From the NCBI GenBank assembly GCA_905220665.1, contig CAJNAR010000168.1, forward strand, positions 186,001 to 250,000: 64,000 nt of DNA. Direction: 5' to 3'. Origin of the DNA: Albugo candida. Taxonomy: Eukaryota; Oomycota; Peronosporomycetes; Albuginales; Albuginaceae. Below are positions 36,035 to 47,886 of the stretch, piece by piece. Position 1 is the stretch's first letter, and the number at the start of each line of letters is the position of its first letter. Position numbers and translations under genes: made by a program. Below the pieces are notes generated by a model. It saw only the letters and a list, made by a program, of their open reading frames with translations. It was not told the DNA's origin and made no database searches.

Positions 36035-37957
36035 ATGGCATCGTTTCGATTCAGCCGAACTGCAAGAAATATTACTTTAGGAATAGCCGGGACCGGTTCT
36101 CTCGCTCTTTGCGGGCATCATTACATAACTTCTTCTGTAGTGAATGCCAAAGAAGATCCAAAGCGATTTCTTAGTGCAGTCACTTGTGAAGACGGCTCTA
36201 TCATCAATCCTTGCGAAATTCCTTCGCGGGAAACACAAGTACAGAGACTTCGAAATCGTAAATTTGACATCTTAGTTATTGGAGGAGGGGCTACTGGCAC
36301 AGGATGTGCTTTGGATGCTACAACTCGTGGGCTTAAAACAGCTTTAGTGGAAGCGAATGACTTTGGAGCTGGAACTTCAGGACGATCTACGAAACTTATA
36401 CATGGAGGCATTCGATACTTGGAAACAGCTTTCAAGAAACTTGATTATCCATCCTTGAAATTAGTTTATGAGGCACTGGAAGAACGAGCTTTTTTCCTTG
36501 GATCTGCACCATACATGAATCGACCATTACCAATCATGATTCCAATTTACAAATGGTGGGAAGTCCCTTACATGTGGGTTGGTGCAAAAGTCTATGATCT
36601 CGTTGCAGGATCGAAACGTTACGTACCAAGCAGCCACTTTATCAACGCAGACGAAGCTTTATTTCAATTTCCAATGCTACAAAAAAAGGGGCTGAAAGGA
36701 GCGGTTATCTACTATGACGGTCAAACTAACGACACCAGGATGAACGTATCTCTTGCCTTGACCGCTACACAAAATGGTGCAACTATTGCTAATTATGTGG
36801 AGGTGCTTGATATTTTGAAGGACGCTAATGGTAAGGTATGTGGTGCTCACGTCCGCGATAGAGAGTCAGGTCAAGAGTGGGATGTTTCCGCCAGTGCTGT
36901 CGTAAACGCGACAGGACCTTTTACTGATTCCATTCGTCTCATGGATGACCCAAACAAGGAAAAGATTTGCGTACCAGCTGCAGGTGTTCATGTCGTCTTG
37001 CCCGACCACTTCAGTCCTCATCGAATGGGGCTAATTGTTCCTAAGACGTCCGATGGCCGCATCCTGGTAAGATTCTCATCTTTCTCGGCGTCAAACACAA
37101 TGACTTCAAGTTTTCATGTCCTTTAGTTTTTCTTACCATGGGAGAATGCAACTTTAGCTGGTACCACTGATTCAGCCTCGGAGATCACAATGCTTCCTTC
37201 ACCGACAAAAACAGAAGTAGATTTTATCATCAATGAAGCGAATCGTTATCTGGCGAAAGATGTCACACGAAACGATGTGCGATCCGCATGGTCAGGTATC
37301 CGCCCTTTAGTCCGCGACCCACGTCATATGGCAGGCTCTACTGCACAGATCTCACGTGAACATGTCGTGGAGATTTCTGACTCCAACTTGGTGACTATCG
37401 CAGGCGGAAAATGGACGACATTCCGTCGTATGGCTCAAGATGCAATCGATGCCGTTACCTTTGCCGTACCTGAAGTAGGCAAGAAAGCAGATACCTGCCA
37501 GACCAAAAACATTCATCTTATCGGTGCTGATCGCATTGGAGTGGTTTGCAACAAGAAGTTTGACAAAATCACAGTCACATTACGCGAAAATTATCATCTC
37601 GATAAAGATGTGGCAGAACACCTCATGCGGAATTACGGAACGCGTGCTCTGCAAATTGCAGAAATTGGAAAACGAGGATTTTTGGATCGCAAATCTGGTA
37701 CTTTTCCACGCCGTCTTCATCCAAAGTATCCATATCTCGAGTCAGAAATCGTCTTTGCAGTACAACAGGAATATGCTATAAGGGTGACGGATATCATTGG
37801 TCGACGAATGCGTCTTGCATTCATTGATTCTGAAGTGGCTTTCCAGCTAGCACCAGGTATTGTGCATCTAATGGGAGATCTTCTGAAATGGTCCAAAGAT
37901 CGTCGACAGAGAGAATTGGAAGAATGTGAACAGTATCTGAACACAATGCGGCAATAG
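36035..37957 (+). CDS. GPD2: FAD-dependent glycerol-3-phosphate dehydrogenase, mitochondrial (2 exons)
   Basis: Exons 36035-37066 and 37127-37957, joined across a 60-nt intron, encode 620 aa. The N-terminus is basic and then hydrophobic (residues 12-35), fitting inner-membrane targeting. The FAD-binding Rossmann motif VIGGGATGTG is at 81-90, followed by GTSGRSTKLIHGGIRYLE, a DAO-family signature. The splice joins GRIL to FFLPWENATLAGTTD as in other members. Catalyses sn-glycerol-3-phosphate to dihydroxyacetone phosphate with electrons to ubiquinone, the mitochondrial half of the glycerophosphate shuttle. It lacks the C-terminal EF-hand extension of the 727-aa animal enzyme and is closer in length to yeast Gut2. 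A decayed copy lies at 25360-26545. Confidence 0.96.
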
Positions 37958-38409
37958 ATCTCCATGAGAATACATACCGGACGCAAGGTATACTTTTCTC
38001 GAAAAAAAATCACTTCAAGCAATGATCGGATCAGGAATTCATAAGAAAAAGTAGTTAGGCAACTCGTTAGTGGATAGGCTAACGTTTACATGTAAAACTT
38101 GCCTTTGACTTATCTCTATGTCAGTTCAGTTTTGGAATATCACGTCGACAACGCTGCAAATTTTCACTACTTTGTAAGGAGCACCACTTCAAATGTCGTA
38201 GTCAGTGGAAGAAACTTTCACATAACAGTTAGTGCCGAAGATCATTTGGTAAGCTGTTGTCCTAGCAAGAGTGATATCTGTTTACATCGTCCCGAGATGG
38301 CAACGGTAATCCTAGCCAACCGGATACCACAGTCAATGCTGACGCCATTTGAATGCTTCTTTCCAGATTCATTCGAATTCTTTCCTCAGTTTTATCTTTT
38401 TATTTCATA

Positions 38410-39237
38410 ATGGCAATAATGCGTCAGACAAAGACCACTGGGGATACTTCTTTGGAAAAAAAGAGAATGACGCGTGCGATTAAAACATATACAGCTAATC
38501 AGATTTTGGAAAGTGAAGCTCGCGTATGGATTGAAGCAATCACCGCGATGCAAATTGGTCATGATTTTGGCTTAGGCTTGCGCGATGGAATTATCCTGTG
38601 CTCATTGATTAATAGGATTGAACCCAAGATGATCCGATGTATTGAAATCAATTCAAAGCTAGGATTTAAAATGGTAGAAAACATTCTCAACTTTTTGAAT
38701 GCATGTCGTAGCATTGGTGTATCCGAAGCTGAGCTTTTCGAAACAGTCGATCTCTTCGAGATGAAAAATATAGGTACAATAGTCTCTTTCTACGAGTGAT
38801 ATTACATTACAAAGACGTTTGTCGCTTTAGGTATCGTCGTCCGCTCCATACACGCTCTTGGCCGAGCAGTACAGAGAAAATATCCAAATTTTGCGGGGCC
38901 AAAACTCGGAGGAAATGAAGCAATTAGGAGTGGAAGGACACCGCCGGTAATCAAGCTAATGAAAGCCAAATGGGTGCCTTCGAAGGCGGATATGGGGAAA
39001 ATTCCACGTCTAAATCCCACTATCTCCAATCACATAACGTTTGCCGCTGACGCTGTCAGAAAATTCAATCGACCTCCTCCACCGCCGCCTCCGTTGTCCG
39101 CTGAAAGATTGCGAATAGTGTTTGGCGATTTGATGCAAATCCATGATGAAGGAACGAGTACGAATATAAAAAAATACCGTTGGAAGGAGGATCCGGTGAG
39201 CGCCGCAATGGATGTACCCAATCCGGCTGATTCGTGA
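38410..39237 (+). CDS. Calponin-homology (CH) domain protein, transgelin-like (2 exons)
   Basis: Exons 38410-38773 and 38831-39237 with a 57-nt intron give 256 aa. The single CH domain spans roughly residues 25-130: EARVWIEAITAMQIGHDFGL, GLRDGIILCSLINRIEP, FKMVENILNFLNACRSIGV, ETVDLFEMKNIG, then VRSIHALGRAVQ. Splicing restores the last CH helix, as in calponin/transgelin proteins that bind actin. The C-terminal 110 residues are not a second CH; they hold a run of eight prolines (about residue 200) that could bind profilin or SH3-like domains. The ATG at 38410 is chosen because the upstream in-frame part to 38353 has no family match. Confidence 0.85.
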
Positions 39238-39478
39238 TAGGTAGAGTAGACATTATCGGTTTGAATTCTTTGATATTTCAATCATATGAAACTCCACGTT
39301 GAGTCGCATAAATTCGAAAAAAATAAGCCGGATGATATCGTACGCACAGATTTGCACGTTATGAACAATTCAACAATTCGCCGTTTCTATGAAACCTCTG
39401 GAACTAAATTCTTCTAGTCAGATAAGTTCACCTAAAGCGAATAAGTAGAGCATTTATTTGTGCTTTGAATTCACACAA

Positions 39479-42400
39479 ATGGTGCAACATGCACAAAGTC
39501 ATTCTCCGCAATGTCAGGAACATCGAAATATAGAGACAGAACTGGAAGGTAAGTTTCTCGCAACTGCGCTTTTGGCTCTCAGCAATGTATACTTATCACA
39601 TTAGACACAATCAGTCTACCGGAAGAAATAGTTTGGTCTCTTTTGGACGATGCGATATATTCGGATTCTGAGCACAAATTGTATCGGCATTATGCTCCAA
39701 ATGAGACATTGCCGCGATATTACCTGAGAGGGAATTTACCGTTTCCTGCGGACACTGTGTTTGACACTTTATTCGATAGTGCTTACAGTGAGCGCTGGAA
39801 ACCGATGGGAATCAAAGGAACAAAAAATTTAGCCATAATCGATCTTCAGCCGTTAGACAAGATCTTGCATGTGACCTGTGAGCTTCCGTGGCCTTTTATA
39901 CCCAGAGACTATGTCTACCAGCGTTATCTCCGATACTATAAGCATTTAGATAAGGATATGTATGTAATGGTGTCACGTGCTGTTTTCGATGGAAGGGCAC
40001 CCGAGAGTGAAGGGACGAAGCGAGTCGAGATTTATTCCTCCCGAATACTGATTCGAGAAGCCGAAAATGGATCGTGTGATATATTCATGGAATACCAGGA
40101 TGACACACACTTCAGCATACCTGGATACATTTTCAAAGTCGCTATTGCCTTGATTTTACCTGTCTTCTTCAGAGAATTGAAAACGGCATGCGAGGAACTC
40201 GATGAATATAAATGTCAACTCGAAACACATAATGGAGCAGAAATGCCGTCCGTTTCCCTGCGTAAAGTGACTCGGAATTCGGAGAATCAAAATAGTAGTG
40301 ACGGACAAACAATGGCCGAAATGGATAGATCGAATTTTAACGTAGATGATGAAAATGAATCCAGATGTGATCGAAGCCTCCTCATGAAGGAAGCAACGGA
40401 TACGGGTAGAGTCCTGAAAGCAGCGCCAAACACCTCGAAACTAGGCATGACAGCGGAATTCACAGTTGAATTCTATAAAGAGGAAACTGGGCTACGCATT
40501 TCAGTTGAGACTGGTACAGGCGATGTCATCGTTGACAAGTATGACAGACATCTGAAAGAATACGCATCAATGAGCTTCTTGAAATTACGTGAAGGATCTC
40601 GTTTGATGACTGTCAATGGGATGCGGATCTCAGGTCTTCCGTACAATGATGTATTAGTGTGCTTGAAAAATTCATCAAGACCCATGAAGCTAAGCTTTCA
40701 AAATGTCGGTTTGAGTGAAACACAATTCCAAAGTAACGCACGTATCATTAAGCATCCGAAAGCACGACTGCGATGCGTTGTGCCTCCTGATAACAACTTC
40801 AAATTTATCGCCAGCCTCAAACCTTTTCGAAGTAGAAATGGATTAACAGGAGCAATTCTACAAGAAAGCATCTCTTTACAAACGCGATCGACTATATTCC
40901 GAACCGCGCCAAAGTATATCACAGTTGCTAGCGGCTTTGTGTTACAAAAGGTAGATGGCTGCAATGTACTCTCCGTCTCATATGCCGACATCCGACTTTT
41001 ACTGATGCAAGACAAAGACATTCCAAAAAATGTCACTTTGTACGCAACTGACGCTGTGAAGGAATTACAAGACCTTGAAAGGGCTTCATTCTTATCCAGT
41101 TGGTCTTCATCGATATCGCAGGCTATGCCAAGATATAGCTCGAGCTCCAACTCAAGCTCCTGGTCACTACGATCAAGTAAATCTGGCGATTTAGAACATG
41201 AAGGACCGATCCAACAGAGCTCTGATGAAGATCCCGACGATCAGGTGGTATCCTACAGGGAATGTCTTTTGGATTATTCGGGTATTGTGATCTCTGAAGA
41301 TAACGTAGATTGGGCCTGGAAGCATATACAAGCGTTGCGAGTCGACGAACGGCTAATCTCTGTGAAAATACTGCTGGACAAACTGGAGATGTTTTTCAGC
41401 CAAATGGATAAACGGCAAGCATCCTTGCAAATCTGCAAAAACGTACAAACCGCAATGGAACAAGACACAATCGCTCTCACACAAATATTAAAACGTTATG
41501 CTATCGTACAGGAAGCTTTGCATGAATTCAATTATGAAAAAGAAGCTGAATGGCAATTTGCTCAGTCGTACCTCGGAGTATCGACCTTCTGGAAGCCAGG
41601 TGAAAACGGCACAATTTGGCTTAAGATGGATGGATTGATCGAAGGTGCTGACATCCTCAATACACTCGCTGTTATCCGAGAAATCGACTTGTACCGACTC
41701 TGGGCGCCATTTTGCACAATCTCCGAGGTGCTTAAAGAAGAGAGCCGAGTCGACTTACTGGCATACTTGTGCGTCTCACTGCCATTCCTCACTCGCGATG
41801 CGGTATTGCACGCGTTTGGTGTGAATGCTTGCTATGAGCATCGTTGTATCTTATTACTTGGGCAATCGGCATCCGACGATATGATACAAGTTCCAAAAAT
41901 GAAAGGATGGAATGTCGACCGCATAGACATACGTGGTTTTCGAGCCAAGATTGAACCAATCGAGCTTTCTAAGGCTCAGGCATGTATTGTTGTCAACATG
42001 GATATCAAATGCTCGATTCCAAAAAGCTTGCTGAATTATGGAATTCGCAAAGGAGCTGGTCTTATTCATCATCTCATTTCTAGGCAGGCTGTAAAGATCG
42101 AAAAAGCTTGCAGAGAAAACATTTTTGATGAGCACGTGAAACGGATTCATACCGATCCCTCTAATGTGTATTCCTGGTTACGACCTCGTCTAAGGCACTG
42201 GTTTGAGTACAAAGAAAAAGGGTGTTTGGCCTCACCTTTGCCGCTTGATTCCAGCTATAAAAAAGCATCTCCGGCAACGAGCAAGCAACCAAATTCAAGT
42301 CAGAGTGTGGCTAACGACCCATCTCCATGCACAAAAGCAATCGGAGATGAAGCCAAACAGGTACCAGAATTACTGACTGTATCAATGTCACCACATAAGC

Positions 42401-42828
42401 GAATGCTTACATGGAGTACTTGGGGCACATTGTCAGTTCTTTCGCTTCTCTATCTTCTCCTTTCACTTGATCTCAACCACCCGCTATGGATAACTTGTGC
42501 CAGCAAATTTTTGTTTTTGTGTTCGTTTGCACAAGCTGGCTTTCAGTTGATACCACGGCAAAAAAGCACACCCAAGACTGCGCTACCATCGATACCACCA
42601 TCATATAACGTACGGGTGGAAAGGGTCATGTATGCAATTGCATATGATGTGTTGAGCACATGTCTTGCTCGAGCATGGGTACATCGCGATCAAGCTGGGT
42701 GGACATGGGTCTTCAGCGGTGATGGACATCGGAGATCGGAAAATATATTCCTTGTCACTAGCTGCATTGCATTCATAGGGGTGACGTTTGTCTTGGATGT
42801 AAAAGGAGTTGATGAGCGGAGCGGCTAA
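39479..42828 (+). CDS. Large START-domain membrane protein, paralogue 1 (2 exons)
   Basis: Exon 39479-39548, intron of 56 nt, exon 39605-42828; 1097 aa. A first START-like lipid-binding domain lies at about 54-226 (NETLPRYYLRGNLPFPADTV, DLPWPF-type core, then QDDTHFSIPGY). A PDZ-like domain follows at about 309-389 (LREGSRLMTVNGMRISGLPY), then a related beta domain to about 490. A second START-like region covers about 575-895 (WQFAQSYLGVSTFWKPGENG, KMDGLIEGADILNTLAVIRE). Three to four hydrophobic segments near 957-1092 form a C-terminal membrane anchor. Predicted role is lipid sensing or transfer at a membrane; partner unknown. Closely related to the minus-strand gene at 44377-47886. Confidence 0.85.
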
Positions 42829-42855
42829 AATCGCCATTCCATGATAACGCTGTGG

Positions 42856-44259
42856 CTAAACGTGTTTCATGGCTGTGTTCTGAAACACTGGACGAAGTTC
42901 TGCGAGACGATCAAGACGTACGAATATTCGTTCAAATTTCAGTTGGAACCCGTCCATGGTGGGAATCCTTGTGACGTTATAGAGAGACGGGACAGCTGTG
43001 ACTCTGACTTCTGCTTGTGCTTGAAATGGACTTTTTCGTCGTTTCCACTCTTTATACTCATCGGCAACTTCAGCTGCAAGCAGACGGGCATTTGAAGGCG
43101 CGTAGGCGTGATAAGCGATATGTAATGGTACTTCGATAAAGCGGCAGTATGGGCACCATGGTCGGTTATTTTCCAAGTGACCCGAGACGAATAGGACAAA
43201 GAATAAGTGTTCTTCTGCACTTTGTGGTCGTGTTCGATATTGCTCCAGCATGGCCCGATATTCTGTGTAATTATTTGTGAGTTTGTACTTCTTTTTTCCT
43301 TCCAAAGCACGAGCTATGGAGGCGTCGCTCGTATTGTCAGCAATCTCGAAAACATAATCGAGTGTGGCTTGTTCGAGAAGCGAGTGCTCCCACAAGGTCA
43401 TAGAAGTCGTCCCATTTCCATCCCAGCGCATCAAAGAAGGGATACGCTTAAGTTTTAGATCAAAATCGGTTTTGTAGGAATTAGTGCCTTTCTTCCATTC
43501 CGTTTCCGAGCCGACTCGGATCATCACCAATCGATACTTTTCATCCGCCTTCTCGAAAGTCTGATTGATCAAATTCGTTGCCTGCGTACATACTGCCATC
43601 CATTCTGATGGCTCTTCATCATCCTCGTCACATGTAAATAGAAGCACGAGAACAGTATCGGTCTTCTTTTGACTCCTATCCTGATCGTACTTCTCCAAGA
43701 ACGTACGTAAATCGTCATAATTGTCCATAATCTGATGACGAGGAACAAGAGGTGTTTCTGTCACCGTCGAAGGCTCACTCATTTCTACTTTCGTTGGAAC
43801 AACAGGAATAGCTATAGTGGGAGTGTCCATCAGAGAAGGGATAATTTCCATTTCACTCCCTTGCGCTTCTTCTTCCATACGCATTAAACTTTCCGCATCA
43901 GTGGATGGCTTCTTGTTTACATTGCTTGCACGGTTATCAGGCAACGTAATCTCAATCGATATAGAGGTACTAACGGATGCATTAGGCACATCAGCGCGCT
44001 CTGAAGGGTCTTCTTTACTCACTTTCTCAAGCTTCTGCTCTTCTCTGATTGTAAGAGAAGGCGCTTTCTCATCGGTAGCCAACGTGCTCCAATGCAAATG
44101 AAGGAGGAACATCACGTAGACGAGCATAAACAAGCAGAGGGATACAAGTCCAAATGAAATACGAAAACGATAGTTTTGCCTGCTTTTCTCCTGCTTACGC
44201 TTATTGATTTCATCAGAAGCGAAAAAATGCTCGGCAAACTGCGATGGATGGCGGCGCAT
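42856..44259 (-). CDS. Membrane-anchored protein with two TXNDC17-like thioredoxin domains
   Basis: Single exon, 467 aa. Residues 33-55 form one transmembrane helix after a basic N-terminus, giving a type II topology with the rest on the lumenal or outer side. A Ser/Thr/Glu-rich stalk runs to about 170. The first thioredoxin-like domain at about 175-300 has lost the first Cys of CxxC (WMAVC in place of WCPxC). The second, at about 330-430, keeps a CPYC motif at Cys369/Cys372 and the cis-Pro region VTAVPSLYN. The nearest known family is TXNDC17/TRP14 (WCPDC), usually a small soluble cytosolic protein, so this fusion is atypical. It ends 28 bp from the convergent START gene. Confidence 0.8.
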   Translation of the reverse strand: MRRHPSQFAEHFFASDEINKRKQEKSRQNYRFRISFGLVSLCLFMLVYVMFLLHLHWSTLATDEKAPSLTIREEQKLEKVSKEDPSERADVPNASVSTSISIEITLPDNRASNVNKKPSTDAESLMRMEEEAQGSEMEIIPSLMDTPTIAIPVVPTKVEMSEPSTVTETPLVPRHQIMDNYDDLRTFLEKYDQDRSQKKTDTVLVLLFTCDEDDEEPSEWMAVCTQATNLINQTFEKADEKYRLVMIRVGSETEWKKGTNSYKTDFDLKLKRIPSLMRWDGNGTTSMTLWEHSLLEQATLDYVFEIADNTSDASIARALEGKKKYKLTNNYTEYRAMLEQYRTRPQSAEEHLFFVLFVSGHLENNRPWCPYCRFIEVPLHIAYHAYAPSNARLLAAEVADEYKEWKRRKSPFQAQAEVRVTAVPSLYNVTRIPTMDGFQLKFERIFVRLDRLAELRPVFQNTAMKHV

Positions 44260-44376
44260 ATTTGAATGTGAATAGGTTCTGATAAAAGCTAGGCGACAGA
44301 ATCGAGTAAGTTGGTGTTTTTACTCACTGATAAGATCAGATGGCAAGTAATCAGCTAATAACTCTATCTTATTTGT

Positions 44377-47300
44377 TCAGACTCTTATGATATGGATTAT
44401 GTGCATGAGAATGACCAAGGAAGGGAAGAAAAAGGAGCTCGTTAAAAACCAAAAATTCTCCTCATTTTCTTGGAGAAGTGCTGACTCCTGCGCACCCAGC
44501 ATACCCGTACTAGAACCAAATCTGCTTGTCCACAGCCAAATCGCTAATGAGCTCATTATATCATATGCGATTGCAATGTACGTAAATGTTCGCTGGTCAA
44601 TTTGACACGGCTCGCGCTTGTTGAGATTCTTTTCAATGATCCTGTCGGTACGCAATGAGAAATTTGGAAGACGAACGTGGGCACAGGAGTATGTGAACCA
44701 AAACTTGACCATACAAGCATACCAAAAGGAATGGCCCGGGCGAATGGAAAATAAGATGCAAAGCAGGAATAGCGCCCAGACACGCGAATCCCATACATAC
44801 GCTACCCAGTAGTATTTTGTTTCACATGTAGAAGTCGAAACTCTTGGAATTGAGCTGCAATCACTGCTTCGTATCTCAGAGTCACTGAGTTGTTGGCTAC
44901 CGGGTGGCTGTGACGATTCTTGTTGAGCTCTTGAAAAACTTTGGATTCGTGGATCGGTCTGATGAGTTACAATCAATTTCTGGTCCTTCACTTGCTCTTG
45001 AGATGCACTCATTATCATCGTAGACTTTTCCGAGAAGGGCGTTGGTAGACGATTCGCTTTCTCAAGCTCAAACCATTCATGAACCCGTGGCTGCAGCCAA
45101 GCATAGAATCCCACTGGATCACATTCGATTCTCTTGAGATGTTCATTTGCAGTCTTTTCTCGACGAGCCTTTTCGATCTTTATTGATTCTTTGATTATCA
45201 TATAATGCATGAGGCCCGCTCCTTTTTTGATCCAGTAATTTATCACATTCTTGGGCAGCGCGCACTTGGGGTCCATATTGATCACTATGCAAGCACGCGT
45301 CTTCAGCTTCTCTATGGGCTCGATCAGCGCCCGAAATCCATGGATATGAATGCGGTCAGAATTCCAGCCCTTCATTTTCGGTACACTTATCATGCTCGAA
45401 TCTGGTGTTTCACCAAGTAGTAGTACGCAACGATGCTCGTAGCAAGCGTTCACACCATACGCATGTAAGACTGCGTCTCGGGGTGTAAGGGGCAGCGACA
45501 AGCAAAAGTAGGCTAAAAGTTCACATCGACCAATGTCTGTGAGTATCTCCGAGTTACTGCAAAACGGAGCCCAATATCGATACAAGTCAATTTCTCGAAT
45601 GACAGCTAAAGTGTTGAAAATATCGGCCCCTTCAATAATCCCGTCCATTTTCAGCCATATAGTTCCATCATCACCTGGCTTCCAAAATGTTGATACACCA
45701 AGATATGTCTGAGCAAATTGCCAATCCGCTCCTTCATCGTTATTGAAATCATGAAGGGCTCGGCTTGCACACTGTGTACGTTCTCTAATCTGCTTTAGCG
45801 CGTCCTTTTCCCCTTTCATTGCGCATTTCACAGCTTCAATTGAATCCATCTTATCTTCAGGAAGCGAGGAAATATAAGATTCCATTCTATCAAGGAGCAA
45901 TGTTATGGAAAAGAGTCGTTCTTCAATACGGAGTAATTGTACGTGCTTCCAAGCCCACTCGAAATTTTTCGCAGTAATCACAATACCAGAATAATCGAGG
46001 AGACACTCGGTTGCATTTAATTCATCCGAAATTCGCTGCTGATTCTCTTCTCGGTAAAATTGCCCACTACTGCCGTGTCCATCAAGGGTGGATGGAAGTG
46101 GAATGTGTACGTCATGGCCGCTCGCACTTTGAATCAATGATGATGAGGAAAATGAACTTGGCCCAGCAGCACTTTGAGTTGACGTAGATCGCTTGTACCC
46201 AGGTATTGAGCGCGTGAATGAAGACGAAAAAGTTGAAAAAAACGACTGTTTTAGATGCTCATGCAGACACTCTACGGCGTCTGTCGCATAGAACGATAAT
46301 TTTCTCGGCGTTGTCACCTCTTTCAGAAGATGATTGCATATGTCTACGAAATTTTCCCTGAGAAAGCTGCACCCATTCACTTTGTGAAGGACAAATCCTT
46401 TGGTAACCATCACATATTTGCCCGATGACTTGAAGACGCGTGATCTAGCGTGAAGGAACACATCTCGTTGTACAACGGCGCCAGTATTTGTTTCGAGTTG
46501 AAATGGTTTCAAACTCGTTATGAACTCTTCGGTATCTTTCGCGGTCAGTATGCATTTGAGCTTTGTTTTTGAATGCTTGATAAGTCGAGGAGTGACATGC
46601 GGCCTTGTATCAGATGGCACTGGATTCTTGAAGCCCAGCTTCATTGGACGAGGACAATCACGGATACGTTGCAAGACATCATCGAAAGTCAGCTCGCTCG
46701 CTAGTGTGCCATTTATGGATACAAGGTAGCAGCCAGGTTTCAGGTAGAAAGGATAGATTGATGCTTCTGTGTCCTCTTCACATTTGGTCACAGATATCTG
46801 ATTGTCACCCTTTTGCATCGTCAAGTGTAACCCGATTACTGCTTCATAAAATAGCACAGTGAACTGATCGGTTGAGATGATTTCAATTTTGTCCGCTAAG
46901 CAATCCATTGTACATTGGCGTTCATGATCCAATCGAGCTGGTCGAGATGAATGAATATCAAGAGAATGACCACGATTCCATTTCTTTTGCTGTTTCTTTC
47001 GTGTAGTCTGGTCTTTGTGCTCCTTGTTGGCTTTCACGATAAGAAGAGATCCTTCGCCATGTTCGATCCGCTTGGTTGCTATTGTTTTACTCGAATTCAA
47101 AACAGCTGACGGAATGCGATTCACTGCTTCATTGTCGAGACTACTCAAATAGCTTTTATAGTTGGAGCAAGCCGCTTTCAGCTCTTTGAAAAATGTCGGT
47201 AGTGTAATTGAGATGACAACGCTAAGTACGTAATCGGGAATACTACAGTCGGTATCATCCTGAAACTCTACATAGAGATCACAACGACTTTGTCCAGCTG

Positions 47301-47886
47301 CTCGTAACAAAAGACGAGCTTTATAATTTTCTACTCGCTTTATGTCTTTTGCTTCAGGAATATCAGCATCACGTACAGTATGTGAGACCATCACATATGA
47401 ATCAACACCATTATCTGTATAATGTCGTAATTGACGCTGATATACGTAATCTCTAGGCATGAACGGCCACGGAAGGTCGCAAGTGACATGCAACAGTTGA
47501 TCACAGGCACTTTCCCTATTTTGATCGTCTTTTCCTCGAGGTAGTACACGTGTTTGGTTGACTCCGATCGGTTTCCATTGCTCGAAATATGTGGCGTCGA
47601 ACAATGTATTAAAGACCAATTCAGCAGGAGATGCAAACGATGCTTGTAAATAATAACGGGGCAAAGTCTCATTAGGCTGAAGATGACGATACAAACGGAT
47701 ATCTTTATCCGTGTACAGCTTCGTCTCCAATAGTGACCAGATTGCATGCGTGTGGAAATCAGTCAATTCTAGAAAACAAGGCTTTCGTGAGCTAGGTATC
47801 CACACACATTTCTGATCCATTATCGTACCTGTTAGTTCGGATTCATACTTTTCAGTGCTCTCTTTTTCGTTCTGCTCGATACTCAT
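44377..47886 (-). CDS. Large START-domain membrane protein, paralogue 2
   Basis: Single exon from ATG 47886, 1169 aa. Same architecture as paralogue 1: first START-like domain at about 75-255 (NETLPRYYLQASFASPAELV), PDZ-like domain near 340-425, a second beta domain, then a second START-like region from about 625 (WQFAQTYLGVSTFWKPGDDG, KMDGIIEGADIFNTLAVIRE). C-terminal hydrophobic segments begin near 1025 (VWALFLLCILFSI). It has a Ser-rich linker at about 560-600 and a longer N-terminus than paralogue 1, and no intron where paralogue 1 has one. The two genes converge, with the thioredoxin-like gene between them, so they arose by inverted tandem duplication or a local inversion. Confidence 0.85.
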   Translation of the reverse strand: MSIEQNEKESTEKYESELTGTIMDQKCVWIPSSRKPCFLELTDFHTHAIWSLLETKLYTDKDIRLYRHLQPNETLPRYYLQASFASPAELVFNTLFDATYFEQWKPIGVNQTRVLPRGKDDQNRESACDQLLHVTCDLPWPFMPRDYVYQRQLRHYTDNGVDSYVMVSHTVRDADIPEAKDIKRVENYKARLLLRAAGQSRCDLYVEFQDDTDCSIPDYVLSVVISITLPTFFKELKAACSNYKSYLSSLDNEAVNRIPSAVLNSSKTIATKRIEHGEGSLLIVKANKEHKDQTTRKKQQKKWNRGHSLDIHSSRPARLDHERQCTMDCLADKIEIISTDQFTVLFYEAVIGLHLTMQKGDNQISVTKCEEDTEASIYPFYLKPGCYLVSINGTLASELTFDDVLQRIRDCPRPMKLGFKNPVPSDTRPHVTPRLIKHSKTKLKCILTAKDTEEFITSLKPFQLETNTGAVVQRDVFLHARSRVFKSSGKYVMVTKGFVLHKVNGCSFLRENFVDICNHLLKEVTTPRKLSFYATDAVECLHEHLKQSFFSTFSSSFTRSIPGYKRSTSTQSAAGPSSFSSSSLIQSASGHDVHIPLPSTLDGHGSSGQFYREENQQRISDELNATECLLDYSGIVITAKNFEWAWKHVQLLRIEERLFSITLLLDRMESYISSLPEDKMDSIEAVKCAMKGEKDALKQIRERTQCASRALHDFNNDEGADWQFAQTYLGVSTFWKPGDDGTIWLKMDGIIEGADIFNTLAVIREIDLYRYWAPFCSNSEILTDIGRCELLAYFCLSLPLTPRDAVLHAYGVNACYEHRCVLLLGETPDSSMISVPKMKGWNSDRIHIHGFRALIEPIEKLKTRACIVINMDPKCALPKNVINYWIKKGAGLMHYMIIKESIKIEKARREKTANEHLKRIECDPVGFYAWLQPRVHEWFELEKANRLPTPFSEKSTMIMSASQEQVKDQKLIVTHQTDPRIQSFSRAQQESSQPPGSQQLSDSEIRSSDCSSIPRVSTSTCETKYYWVAYVWDSRVWALFLLCILFSIRPGHSFWYACMVKFWFTYSCAHVRLPNFSLRTDRIIEKNLNKREPCQIDQRTFTYIAIAYDIMSSLAIWLWTSRFGSSTGMLGAQESALLQENEENFWFLTSSFFFPSLVILMHIIHIIRV

